From the NCBI RefSeq assembly GCF_003573545.1, contig NZ_QWET01000014.1, positions 82,773 through 146,772 of the forward strand: a DNA stretch of 64,000 bases, given 5' to 3'. Source of the stretch: Mariniphaga sediminis. Its GTDB lineage: Bacteria; Bacteroidota; Bacteroidia; Bacteroidales; Prolixibacteraceae. The translations under genes and the position numbers were made by a program. Every line of letters starts with the position of its first letter. The stretch's first letter is position 1. The notes under the pieces are model-generated. The model worked only from the letters and a program-made list of their open reading frames with translations. It was not told the origin of the DNA and searched no databases. Below, one piece after another: positions 1 through 8,933 of the stretch.

Positions 1-53
1 ACAAAGCATGAAGCAGAAAACGAATGCTATAAAATATGTTATTACCTTGAATT

Positions 54-710
54 TCATAGTTTAATTTGATAAGAAACACCAATAATATATTGATTTAGAT
101 CATGCATTTGCGCCAGCAATCCATACAATTCGATATCAGTTGAATCAGTTAGTGGACATAATGCTGAAAGGCTATATCTTACCTCATCTAAACGATCAGA
201 TACTTGTTTATTGGTTAGAATAAAAGTTTCAACCCCAATGACCGGTTTTATCTTACAGGAGGGTATCTCATAACTTATTTTCATTTTATTTCTCCAGTAA
301 TTCAAATATTCCGGCGATTCAAGATTGTATCCGGGGTATCTTGTAACCTGGTACCGTTCTCTTAATGAGAACCGGAGTTTATATACCTCCCATTTAAATT
401 TTGCATGGGTATAAAACCTGTGCCTTAACTCATAATCGTCTGTTTTGTTTTTATTCATCAACAGGTACCCCAATCCTATTTTCATAAACCTGAACACACT
501 GCGATCTCCTTCCAACCCAATACTTACCCTGTCTATCGAACGATTATTGTTCCGGGTAAAAAACTCACCATACAATGAAAACTCAGATGATTGTATCTTT
601 TTATTGGCAAATGCATCCAGCCACAGTCCAAAATCGTCATCCTGCGCCGAAACATTACCACATAAAATTACCAATAACAGAAATACAAGTTTGCCCCAAT
701 TCATTCTCAT
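54..710 (-). CDS. DUF2490 family secreted/outer-membrane protein
   Basis: Predicted 218-residue protein with a clear signal peptide (hydrophobic stretch at residues 8-20 ending VSAQ). The mature part is rich in alternating aromatic and polar residues, with paired basic/aromatic strands such as the RHRFYTHAKFKWEV region and a C-terminal strand ending in QIKL, which fits a small outer-membrane beta-barrel. The pattern matches DUF2490 proteins, which have no assigned biochemical function. It is the last gene of the minus-strand polysaccharide-utilisation locus, 110 bases after the preceding (alpha/alpha)6 gene, so co-transcription is possible. Function is not known; a role in outer-membrane passage of the locus substrate would only be a guess. 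Confidence 0.7.
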   Translation of the reverse strand: MRMNWGKLVFLLLVILCGNVSAQDDDFGLWLDAFANKKIQSSEFSLYGEFFTRNNNRSIDRVSIGLEGDRSVFRFMKIGLGYLLMNKNKTDDYELRHRFYTHAKFKWEVYKLRFSLRERYQVTRYPGYNLESPEYLNYWRNKMKISYEIPSCKIKPVIGVETFILTNKQVSDRLDEVRYSLSALCPLTDSTDIELYGLLAQMHDLNQYIIGVSYQIKL

Positions 711-820
711 TCCCTATCCCTTTTTTTTAATTTTTCCCTGCCAGACAATCGTAAATGCCGAGAATTATTTAACGAAAATAAAAATCAGCAACCACACACA
801 GAAAGGTTTACCATACTTTT

Positions 821-3046
821 CTATTTTACCGTGAGATTTATGTTTATTTTTTTATTTACATTTTTTACTGTAATGGTCTGTGCCCGGGTATCCAATTCCA
901 CATGTACATCTGAATCTACAGAAACAATGTCTTTATCTTTTGGTAGCCGGATATGCAACACCACCTCTTTTGCTCTATTATTGGTCAGATCGATGTAGCC
1001 GGTCACTTTCTTTTTGCTGCTTTGCAATTCATAGGATACCGGACCAAAATGGGTCGGCATGTCCAGGGCACTGACCTTTTGGCCATTTTCCAGCCACTGG
1101 CGGGCTGTTCCGCGCGCCAGGTGCAATGTTTGCTGGTCTTCCATAACCAATGCATCGCGTAAAAAACGTCCGACCGACAAGGGAGTCCACAAATGCTGAA
1201 GGTCGCCGGTGGCATCTGCTGCCCCGGGTTCCTGCCCACGTTCTTCGCACCAGGAAATCAACGGTGTAGCATGGTTCAAAGTAGCATACAGGTATTGAAT
1301 GGCTTTATCGCCTTCATTGCGGTACAGAAGCGCTTCAGCCAGGTTATCCAGGGCGATGGCCACCCACAAACCATCTTTCAGCCAACCTGTATTTACCGGA
1401 ATTCCGCCGGGACTGATAAACGATTCAATCTTGCTGATAGTGCCGTTTATCAATTCATGCTTACGCGGCAAGGTAGCACACGGATAAGTGGCGTAAAGGG
1501 CTCCCCAGCGGCTGCCGTCTGTTTTGTTGGCGACACCGGGAATCCATCTATAACCATTTTCAGATATAGCACCGTGCTCCAAAGACCACTTCAAATCATT
1601 CAGCGCCGTACGATGGATCTGCGCCAGTTCTTTAATATCGTCGTCTTTTCCCAAAATACGCGCAGCTTCAAGTGCCAGCGAATCGGCAAATACTGCCCAA
1701 ATATTGTGAGGGAGAAACACACCAAACAGGTCGTCGCCATCCCATAATCCGCAATCGCCCATACCCCTTGGCATTAAACCATAATCGGGAGTGCGTTTAC
1801 CATCAACGGGTTTCCGGGTTTTCGCCCGTTGCGTTTCCTGCCAGCGCGAACTGGCTAACATTCTCGGATAAAGGCTCCTCAAATAGTCGACATCCCCTGT
1901 CATACGATAATGTTCCATTAACGCCCAGGATTTAAAGCCTGCCATGCCCCACATGTAATGACCCCAACCTTTGGGGTCGTTCCAGTTTCCGTCTTCCCCC
2001 TGCATATCGGCTATTAACTGAAAGCCTTTCGCCGCATCGGTGTGTAATCCCACCTGGTCTAAAAAAATGGCGACAATAGATGCTTCTCCGGTATTGGCAG
2101 CCCGGTATTTCTCTGTTCCCGGCGTACTGGCAACATATTCACTGCTCACAGGCTCACGCATAATAAAACAATCGGCCAGCCCGGCATAGAAAGCATTTTG
2201 TACAGCCGGATCGGGGATATGAACTTTAACAGCCTCCTCCATAAGGTTATACCAGGCTTCTTTTGCCCGGTTAAATTCTTTTTCCCAATCCTGTTTTCGC
2301 AATGTAATTAACTGTGAATGGTAGGCAACATAAGGGCGCACAATCCAACCTGTCCGTTTTTCACCCGGCTCCAGGTTCCACACCTGTGAAATTGTGGTGA
2401 TGTCTTTTACAGGCTGCTCATCACCGCCTGTCATAAAAAGGTTCACCCGGTCGGCACGGTCTTCCATTCCGGCAAGCAATACATCGCTGTCCCAATCGGA
2501 CTGAACCCACGCGGGATTGTAGGTTGTTGTTTTCCTGTCGTTTGAACAGTTGATAGTCACACTATGCTTTTTGCTATCGTTGTTCACCATATCGATGCGA
2601 ACAAGGGCAGCTGATTCGGCCCCAATGATTTGCATTTTTGTTGTTACTCCCTGTTCTGAATAAACCGTTTCAACCATCGGGAGCCAGTCTTCACCACGCT
2701 GCCAGGTAACGTTTTCAAATACTTTCCCGTCAAGTTCGGTTGTTATAAAGACATGCCATTTAGGGTCCGGTGTACAAAAACTGCCTGCCGGAATGCTCAA
2801 CAGGTTATCGTACGACCATTTCAGGCGCAATTTGTCGGGATAAACATCGACCAATGTTTTATCACTGGCATTTGGAATAGACACGGTCAACCGGTGTGGG
2901 GTTGAAAAAGCATAGCCAAAGTCAACCTCCATCTTCTCACTACTGCCTGAGACATTGCGATTTTCCGGTTGGCCCGTTGCAAACCGCACACTGCCCGCCA
3001 GCAGCAAACACACTATTACGATTCTGTAAGTCATCCTTTTAATCAT
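821..3046 (-). CDS. Secreted (alpha/alpha)6-barrel glycosidase-like protein
   Basis: About 741 residues starting at the methionine before IKRMTYRIV; an in-frame ATG seven codons earlier (3067) would add a polar leader before the signal peptide, so the shorter form is preferred. After the signal peptide (ending near FATGQ) there is a beta-sandwich-like N-terminal half with many Trp and Asp residues. It is followed by a helical region (roughly residues 270-640) with six-hairpin features: the GEDGNWNDPKGWGHYMWG segment, repeated W-A-L/E-A-A helix motifs and a late LQHLWTPLSVGRF helix. These features place it with six-hairpin glycosidases, but I cannot assign a GH family or the catalytic acids. 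It probably trims an oligosaccharide in the periplasm as part of the locus. Confidence is good for the fold and low for the specificity. Confidence 0.65.
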   Translation of the reverse strand: MIKRMTYRIVIVCLLLAGSVRFATGQPENRNVSGSSEKMEVDFGYAFSTPHRLTVSIPNASDKTLVDVYPDKLRLKWSYDNLLSIPAGSFCTPDPKWHVFITTELDGKVFENVTWQRGEDWLPMVETVYSEQGVTTKMQIIGAESAALVRIDMVNNDSKKHSVTINCSNDRKTTTYNPAWVQSDWDSDVLLAGMEDRADRVNLFMTGGDEQPVKDITTISQVWNLEPGEKRTGWIVRPYVAYHSQLITLRKQDWEKEFNRAKEAWYNLMEEAVKVHIPDPAVQNAFYAGLADCFIMREPVSSEYVASTPGTEKYRAANTGEASIVAIFLDQVGLHTDAAKGFQLIADMQGEDGNWNDPKGWGHYMWGMAGFKSWALMEHYRMTGDVDYLRSLYPRMLASSRWQETQRAKTRKPVDGKRTPDYGLMPRGMGDCGLWDGDDLFGVFLPHNIWAVFADSLALEAARILGKDDDIKELAQIHRTALNDLKWSLEHGAISENGYRWIPGVANKTDGSRWGALYATYPCATLPRKHELINGTISKIESFISPGGIPVNTGWLKDGLWVAIALDNLAEALLYRNEGDKAIQYLYATLNHATPLISWCEERGQEPGAADATGDLQHLWTPLSVGRFLRDALVMEDQQTLHLARGTARQWLENGQKVSALDMPTHFGPVSYELQSSKKKVTGYIDLTNNRAKEVVLHIRLPKDKDIVSVDSDVHVELDTRAQTITVKNVNKKININLTVK

Positions 3047-3194
3047 TATAATTTCACAATTTATCATTTTATATCTTTGTTCTTATTAAATTACTCTCTT
3101 CAAAAAATACATGTCTGTTTTTTAATAACCCGAACGACACTACATCCTGATAATAAATACATTCCGGGCAAAAGCAGACATTCGTTTGTCCAAT

Positions 3195-4034
3195 TTATTT
3201 TAAGCTGACTTTTACAAATACGGGTAAATGATCGGAAAAGAAGTGCCTGTTTTTCGAATCGGACAAAACCGCATATTTAAGCACATCGATTGGCTCATTT
3301 ACAAAAATATAGTCTATACGATCTTTAAGCTCACTTAAAAAATTAAACCCGTTACTGGTTGTTCCATAAGGCCCATAGGGTAATTCCCTGGTTACTTCCC
3401 TTGAATCAGACAGATTTTCCTTCAACCGTTTTATCGGCGCCTCTTCCGGAAGCATATTCAGATCGCCCATAAATACTACGGGTAATCCCTCCTCATTGAG
3501 CTCTTCTATTTTTTGGAGTACAAGATCAACGGAATTACTTCTGGCCTGCGCACCACGATGGTCGAAATGGGTATTAAAAACCAGCAGTTTTTTGCCGGTT
3601 TCTTTCTGAACAAATTTCCCATAGGTACATATACGCACACAGTCGGCATCCCATCCCTTTCCTGGTTTTCCCGGTGTTTCAGACAACCAGAACCAACCTT
3701 TCTTCTCCAGTTTAAATATTTCAGTGTTGTAAAAAATTGGAGAGAATTCACCCGCCTTTTTCCCGTCGTCTCTTCCTACTCCAATCCATTCGAATTTTTT
3801 CAAATATGAGTCAACATATTGTACCTGGTTGTCATACGCCTCCTGCAAGCCAAAAATTGCCGCTTCATGAAATTGCAACAACTGACAAACCAGCTCCTTT
3901 CTCAACGGCCAGGCATTTTCACCATCATCATTATTCGGATTATTATTACGAATATTGAAGGTAATTACATTAAAGTCCTGGGCAAAAGAATTTATCCCAA
4001 TAAAAACTACAAGTAAAAATAAAACCTTTTTCAT
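3195..4034 (-). CDS. Secreted endonuclease/exonuclease/phosphatase-fold hydrolase
   Basis: A 279-residue protein with signal peptide (residues 1-18, NSFAQ). All hallmark motifs of the endonuclease/exonuclease/phosphatase fold are present in order: TFNIRNNNP at the N terminus, GLQEAY with the metal-binding Glu, FNTHFDH, MGDLNMLP with the catalytic Asp-x-Asn, DRIDYIF and the C-terminal FSDHLPV with Ser-Asp-His. These enzymes cut phosphodiester or phosphomonoester bonds in nucleic acids, phosphoinositides or sphingomyelin. Short secreted Bacteroidota members inside glycan loci are usually not nucleases. Lying next to glycerophosphodiesterases and GlpT, it more plausibly acts on a phosphorylated inositol, sugar or lipid (inference). 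It sits 107 bases after the glycerophosphodiesterase gene on the same strand. Confidence 0.85.
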   Translation of the reverse strand: MKKVLFLLVVFIGINSFAQDFNVITFNIRNNNPNNDDGENAWPLRKELVCQLLQFHEAAIFGLQEAYDNQVQYVDSYLKKFEWIGVGRDDGKKAGEFSPIFYNTEIFKLEKKGWFWLSETPGKPGKGWDADCVRICTYGKFVQKETGKKLLVFNTHFDHRGAQARSNSVDLVLQKIEELNEEGLPVVFMGDLNMLPEEAPIKRLKENLSDSREVTRELPYGPYGTTSNGFNFLSELKDRIDYIFVNEPIDVLKYAVLSDSKNRHFFSDHLPVFVKVSLK

Positions 4035-4143
4035 AGAAATATGATTTTTAACGAATTATCAATAAAAATGCACCATCTAATTCTTCCTGTCCGGTATTTA
4101 CAATTTCAGCCAAACGGTTATGGGTTTTTTCATCCTCATAGCA

Positions 4144-4926
4144 TCAATGAATATTTTTCCTTAGCCACCCCGGGCGGTCTGTAGTTATTCCGGTAACCCC
4201 AATATTTATCAAACGCCGGGCTTCAGCCGGATCATTCACCGTATATGTCCATACTTCAAGACCAAGTTCATTCGCGGTTTCCATCACTTTTTTATCAATA
4301 ATGGAATGCTTCAGGTCAACACCTTCCAATCCTGACTTCGCCACATCTTCCCATCGTTTCTCCAGTTCATTCGGGTCATTACAAAGCCAGTAGCATGTAT
4401 TATCCGGAAATATTTGTTTGGTTTTAATAATTGTTTCCCAATCAAAACAGATAAATATCAATTGATCTAACTTGTCGCATTTATCAATTGCCTTTTTCAT
4501 CCAGGGAATAACTTCTTTGCGGCTTTTGAGTTCTATAACCAGCTTTTTCCCGGCGGGAATGATTTCGATAATCTCTTCGAGGTAAGGAATTATCTCATCG
4601 CTGTATTTCTCATCTTTAAACGACCCAACATCCAACTTCCGTAAAACATTGGATTTGGTTTCAGAAACCTTCAAATACTTTCCCGAAACCTTTTTGGTGT
4701 CTGAATCATGGATTACCATTACCCGGTTATTTTTTGATAAATGGATGTCCACCTCAACAGACTCTGCTCCCAATTCCCATCCCAGTTTTGCCGAAGCAAT
4801 GGTATTCTCGGGCGCCAGGTAAGATGCTCCCCTGTGGGCAATAAACTCTACCTGGGCACTTCCTGCAATGCATAATAACACAAAAAACAAAATAATAAAT
4901 ACGCTAATCAATTTTTTGGTTTTCAT
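4144..4926 (-). CDS. Glycerophosphodiester phosphodiesterase, exported
   Basis: A 260-residue GDPD-family enzyme with a signal peptide (hydrophobic residues 6-24, SAQ). Catalytic motifs are intact: AHRGASYLAPENT near residue 31, EVDIHLS with the Glu-x-Asp metal ligands, and VMVIHDSDT with the second His. The C-terminal GVTGITTDRPGWL is the usual family ending, and length is normal. It hydrolyses glycerophosphodiesters to glycerol-3-phosphate plus an alcohol in the periplasm. Its start codon overlaps the stop codon of the upstream GlpT-like transporter gene (ATGA arrangement), so the two are translationally coupled. Together they liberate and import glycerol-3-phosphate, the same pairing as GlpQ/GlpT in enterobacteria. 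Confidence 0.93.
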   Translation of the reverse strand: MKTKKLISVFIILFFVLLCIAGSAQVEFIAHRGASYLAPENTIASAKLGWELGAESVEVDIHLSKNNRVMVIHDSDTKKVSGKYLKVSETKSNVLRKLDVGSFKDEKYSDEIIPYLEEIIEIIPAGKKLVIELKSRKEVIPWMKKAIDKCDKLDQLIFICFDWETIIKTKQIFPDNTCYWLCNDPNELEKRWEDVAKSGLEGVDLKHSIIDKKVMETANELGLEVWTYTVNDPAEARRLINIGVTGITTDRPGWLRKNIH

Positions 4927-6266
4927 TTTGAGTTCCTTTCTGTTAATTGTCTTTCATGCTTTAATGTTAATGCGGTAAGCACAATTGCCAGGATTCCGGC
5001 AGACAGTAGTAAAATGAACCCTCCATCCCAGCCAAAAAAATCGACTAAATAACCGATGGCAATATTTGCTGTTAGCGCCCCACCAAGGTAGCCCAACATT
5101 CCGGTAAGTCCTGCTGCAGTGCCGGCAGCCTTTTTGGGTACCATATCCAACGCCTGGACACCAATCAACATGACAGGTCCGTATATCAAAAACCCAATGG
5201 CAATAAGCGCCAGGTTATCAATCCAAAAATAACCCGCCGGCGTTAGCCAATAAACCAATATGGCTGCCAATACAAACACCATATAAATAATACTGACTGA
5301 CGCCCTGTTTCCGTGAAAGACCTTGTCGCTTAAATATCCGCAAAGCAAGGTTCCCGGAATCCCGGCATACTCGTACGCAAAATAGGCCCAACTAGATTCT
5401 TCCGTTGAAAATCCTTTCACCTCCGACAAAAATGTGGGCGCCCAGTCAATAACGCCGTACCGTATCATATAAACAAATATGTTTGCAAATGCGATGTACC
5501 AAAGGAATTTGTTGGGAAATACATACTTCAGAAATATCTCTTTTGATTTTAATTCCTTTTCGGGATTTCCGGTAGTGGTTTTCGGAAAATCATTTTTGTA
5601 TACCTCAACGGGCGGCAATCCGACAGATTGCGGAGTGTCTGTAATAAGATACAATGCGATTAATGCAATAACTGAAGCAATAATGGCCGGGAAATAAAAA
5701 ACGCTGTGCCAGTCTGCAAATATTGCTATTCCCAGTATAGCCAGCGGTCCGATTAAACCTCCCCCCACATTATGGGCCACATTCCAAATACCCATTTTTG
5801 TGCCCCTTTCCTGCAACGAAAACCAATGTACCATAACCCTTCCGCACGGAGGCCATCCCATGCCCTGAAACCATCCATTCAAAAAAAGAAGGATGTACAT
5901 TATTGTAATGGAAGATGTGGCCCACCCGGCTATTCCCATCAAGGACATGGTAAGGGCTGACAAAATCAATCCTAATGGCAAAAAGTATTTTGCATTGCTT
6001 CTGTCAGAAACATTACCCATCACAAATTTTGATATGCCATACGATAAAGCAATAGCTGAAAATGCTACTCCCAACTCTCCTTTTGAATAGCCTTCTTTAA
6101 TAAGCTCCGGAATAGCCAGTGCAAAATTTTTACGTAACAGGTAATAGGCAGCATAGCCAATAAAAATACCGGCGAAAACCTTCATCCGGTGCTGTTTATA
6201 CACTGAATCAATCTTCTCTTCCGCAATTAAAGGTTTATGAGAAGGCGGTCTTAAAAAACGAAACAT
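4923..6266 (-). CDS. glpT: Glycerol-3-phosphate:phosphate antiporter (OPA family)
   Basis: A 447-residue, 12-helix major facilitator transporter. It is strikingly like E. coli GlpT over its whole length: the N-terminal PHKPLIAEEKID, GYAAYYLLRKNFALA carrying the first substrate-binding Arg, GWFQGMGWPPCGR, WNVAHNVGGG and the seventh-helix FVYMIRYGVIDW with the second Arg are all retained. The family exchanges cytosolic phosphate for external glycerol-3-phosphate; the two arginines bind the phosphate group. It has no signal peptide and sits in the inner membrane. It overlaps the downstream phosphodiesterase by four bases. A glycerol-3-phosphate transporter inside a mannosidase-rich locus is unusual and points to a glycerol-phosphate-containing substrate. 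Confidence 0.92.
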   Translation of the reverse strand: MFRFLRPPSHKPLIAEEKIDSVYKQHRMKVFAGIFIGYAAYYLLRKNFALAIPELIKEGYSKGELGVAFSAIALSYGISKFVMGNVSDRSNAKYFLPLGLILSALTMSLMGIAGWATSSITIMYILLFLNGWFQGMGWPPCGRVMVHWFSLQERGTKMGIWNVAHNVGGGLIGPLAILGIAIFADWHSVFYFPAIIASVIALIALYLITDTPQSVGLPPVEVYKNDFPKTTTGNPEKELKSKEIFLKYVFPNKFLWYIAFANIFVYMIRYGVIDWAPTFLSEVKGFSTEESSWAYFAYEYAGIPGTLLCGYLSDKVFHGNRASVSIIYMVFVLAAILVYWLTPAGYFWIDNLALIAIGFLIYGPVMLIGVQALDMVPKKAAGTAAGLTGMLGYLGGALTANIAIGYLVDFFGWDGGFILLLSAGILAIVLTALTLKHERQLTERNSK

Positions 6267-6422
6267 AATTTTTAGATACTATGAGTTTATATTTCTATTT
6301 CCAATGTATCCAAATTTGTCAGCAACAAAATTCGCTCCCTCTCTGCATCGTTTTTAGCGGCAGAGGTACTCTTTAAACACTTATGATGCCACAGACCAAC
6401 ACAAGAAATAGCCTATTTATAT

Positions 6423-6437
6423 GGAGCCCAGGGCTCC
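6423..6437 (-). terminator. Perfect palindromic hairpin after the SDR gene
   Basis: The arms GGAGCCC and GGGCTCC are exact inverted repeats around a single A, 18 bases downstream of the SDR stop codon. A realistic hairpin would have five pairs and a five-base loop. No strong T-run follows on the minus strand, so it may be a weak terminator or an mRNA-processing hairpin. It suggests that glpT and the glycerophosphodiesterase gene form a partly separate transcription unit. Confidence 0.4.
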
Positions 6438-6454
6438 CGGTTTAACAGATATGG

Positions 6455-7243
6455 TTAATCATACGCTCCAATAACATTCTGATCGTAATCAATAGCGGAA
6501 CCCGTTACCACGCCGCTGTTGTCGCTTAAAAGATACACGGCCAGCCACGATAGTTCTTCCGGCTTGATAAGTTTCCCCATAGGTTGTTTGGATTCTGCCT
6601 TTTCCAGCCAGTCATCAGGCGCATGATGAAACTCTTTCTGGATAGCCGCCTCCCCTGTGGTGTCCATCCATCCCGGCAGGATGGCATTCACCCGTATCCG
6701 GTTAAACCGTTGAGAATAGGCCACATTTTTTGTCAGGGTCAACAGTGCCCCCTTCGATGCACAGTAAGGGGTAATAAACGGCTGTCCGCCATGGGCGCTC
6801 TGGGTTACAATATTTACAACTGCCCCCGGCATTTTCTTTCTTTGCCATAACCTTATTGCAGCCTGCATTAAAAGAAAAGGTGCCCGGGCATTAATGGCAA
6901 TGTGATCATCCCATAATTCTACTGACGATTCTTCAATAGTGCCACGTGTTGTTAACCCTGCGGCATTTACCAATCCGTCAATACTGCCAAAATGTTCTTC
7001 CGCCTGTTTCATCAGGGAGGTAATTTCATCCGGATTTTTCAGGTTAGCCGGAATAAAAATAGCCTCAGCGCCTATTTTTTTTATTTCGCTGACAAGTTCA
7101 ACGGGATCATCTTCTTTTAATACCAGACCAGTAAGAACAATGCCTTTGGCCCCTTCTTTGGCACATCTCAACGCTATGGTTGCTCCCAGGCTTCCCTTTA
7201 CACTGCTTCCTGTTATTAAAGCAATTTTGTCTTTGTACATCAT
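6455..7243 (-). CDS. Short-chain dehydrogenase/reductase (SDR)
   Basis: A 262-residue cytoplasmic enzyme of classical SDR type. Residues 6-16 hold the dinucleotide-binding loop (ALITGSSVKGSLG, with one more residue than the common TGxxxGxG). NAAG follows near residue 93, and the catalytic Ser and YCASK are present in SAHGGQPFITPYCASKG. The C-terminal part has the normal LPGWMDT and DQNVIGAYD substrate and cofactor segments. It probably oxidises or reduces a sugar, polyol or inositol hydroxyl with NAD(P). Its place between a YidK-like sodium symporter and a GlpT-like transporter suggests that it acts on the imported product, but the actual substrate cannot be read from the sequence. A second ATG one codon later is an equal start candidate. 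Confidence 0.88.
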   Translation of the reverse strand: MMYKDKIALITGSSVKGSLGATIALRCAKEGAKGIVLTGLVLKEDDPVELVSEIKKIGAEAIFIPANLKNPDEITSLMKQAEEHFGSIDGLVNAAGLTTRGTIEESSVELWDDHIAINARAPFLLMQAAIRLWQRKKMPGAVVNIVTQSAHGGQPFITPYCASKGALLTLTKNVAYSQRFNRIRVNAILPGWMDTTGEAAIQKEFHHAPDDWLEKAESKQPMGKLIKPEELSWLAVYLLSDNSGVVTGSAIDYDQNVIGAYD

Positions 7244-7310
7244 ACGATTAATTATTAAATGTTTTTTTTATAAAAATATTCACCACTCATTTATACATTT
7301 TGCGGAGTAC

Positions 7311-8891
7311 CTATGACGATCCCCACAGAAATACATACACACTGACAGTAACTACGGCAATTAAAATTGCGGCAGGCTTTGCATATTTCCACTCGTGTAA
7401 ATCAACTACGTGGGCATCTTTTATATTAAAATAGGAATGAACCGGATAAAAATAAGAGACAATGTACATTATGATAATCATGCCTGAAAACATGATTCCC
7501 CAAACATGTACAAAATGAATTCCGATATCTACTATAAATGTAGTTATAGAATAGAAGACAAGACCGGCAGCCAGTGCCACTTTCACTCCTGTAGAAGATA
7601 TCCTTTTCAGAAAAAAACCTGCAATAAAAACAGCTCCCAGCGGGATATAGAAAAAGCCATTTAAGGTTTGCATCAGCTGATACAGCCCTTCAGGGGCATT
7701 CGACATGAAAGGGGCCACCAGAATAGCAAAAACAGATAGAATAGTAGAGGTCTTTTTTCCTACCCGTACCATCTTTTCTTCGCTGGCTTTTTTATTAATA
7801 TGAACTTTATAAATATCAATTGTAAAAATGGTAGCGGCACTGTTAATTACACTGTTAAATGTGCTCAGCACAGCGCCCATCAGTACCGCTGCAAAAAAAC
7901 CGATTAAATAGACAGGCAATACCTTTTTTATCATCATGGGATAAATGGTGTCCTGCTTATCATAGAGCGAATCGCCAAAATAATAAAACCCAATAACACC
8001 GGGCAGGGCAATAATAACAGGTACAAGAATTTTAAAAACACCGGTGAGCAACAATCCTTTCTGAGCGGTTACCAGGTTTTTCGCGCCAAGCGCCCGCTGG
8101 ATAATGGTTTGGTGCATACTCCAGAAATATATCTGGCAAATAGCCAGCCCGGTAAAAAGGGTTCCAAAAGGCAGGACCGAATCCGGAGCGCCGATAACAC
8201 TGAACTTCTCAGGCGCAAATTTATATACCTTGTCCATCCCGCTGATAATACTTCCGTCGCCGATATTTATCAGCGCCAGAACCGGGATTAACAGGCCGCC
8301 AATCAGCAGCCCCACACCATTAATAGAATCGGAAACTGCGACAGCCTTTAACCCGCCAAAAATACTGTAAAGCGAACCGACAACTCCGGTTACAACCACG
8401 ACAATCCATATTCCCTCCTGCCGGGTAATTCCAAAAACTTCTGAAACATTAAAAATACTCTCGAAGTTAATGGCGCCGGTATATAAAACAATAGGTAACA
8501 AAGTGAGTACAAAAGAGAGAATCAGAAGGCTTGCCACAGTGGTTCTTGTCCCCCTGTCGAACCTTAATTCCAGATATTTGGGAATGGTAGTCAGCCCCAT
8601 CTTCAAATAGCGGGGCACCAGGAACAGCGCCCCCAGAATCAACCCCAATGTTGCGGTTACTTCCCAACTGATAATTATCAACCCGTTTTTGTAAGCCGAC
8701 CCATTCATTCCGATAAGATGTTCAGTAGAAATGTTGGTCAGAAGCATTGAGCTTGCAATCACAATGGCACTCAGGCTGCGGCCTCCAAGAAAGTAACCGT
8801 CAGACGAATGAAGATTTTGGTTTCTCAGTCGCCACCATGCAAAAAATGCTACAAATCCTGTAAAACTAATGAATGATATAAATGTCCACAT
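7311..8891 (-). CDS. Sodium/solute symporter, SSS family, YidK-like
   Basis: A 526-residue polytopic inner-membrane protein with about fourteen hydrophobic segments. The N-terminal GYFLGGRSLSAIVIASSML, TNISTEHLIGMNG and SWEVTATLGLI segments and the AVADSINGVGLLIGG-like core (here AVSDSINGVGLLIGG) match the YidK/vSGLT branch of sodium-coupled sugar symporters closely, including FWSMHQTIIQRALGAKN and VLSTFNSVINSAATIF. Members transport sugars, inositol or sugar acids with sodium. In this locus it would take up the mono- or disaccharide (mannose or inositol are candidates) released in the periplasm. It lies 42 bases after the phosphoesterase gene and 67 bases before the SDR gene, so it is probably part of the same transcript. 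Confidence 0.9.
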   Translation of the reverse strand: MWTFISFISFTGFVAFFAWWRLRNQNLHSSDGYFLGGRSLSAIVIASSMLLTNISTEHLIGMNGSAYKNGLIIISWEVTATLGLILGALFLVPRYLKMGLTTIPKYLELRFDRGTRTTVASLLILSFVLTLLPIVLYTGAINFESIFNVSEVFGITRQEGIWIVVVVTGVVGSLYSIFGGLKAVAVSDSINGVGLLIGGLLIPVLALINIGDGSIISGMDKVYKFAPEKFSVIGAPDSVLPFGTLFTGLAICQIYFWSMHQTIIQRALGAKNLVTAQKGLLLTGVFKILVPVIIALPGVIGFYYFGDSLYDKQDTIYPMMIKKVLPVYLIGFFAAVLMGAVLSTFNSVINSAATIFTIDIYKVHINKKASEEKMVRVGKKTSTILSVFAILVAPFMSNAPEGLYQLMQTLNGFFYIPLGAVFIAGFFLKRISSTGVKVALAAGLVFYSITTFIVDIGIHFVHVWGIMFSGMIIIMYIVSYFYPVHSYFNIKDAHVVDLHEWKYAKPAAILIAVVTVSVYVFLWGSS

Positions 8892-8933
8892 ATCTGTCTT
8901 TTATTGTTGATATCCGGTCCTTGGGGAACCGCT

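Noticed and set aside
3070..3082. TATCTTTG -7 box on the plus strand
   Set aside because: No plus-strand gene follows; a match of this kind is expected by chance in AT-rich DNA.
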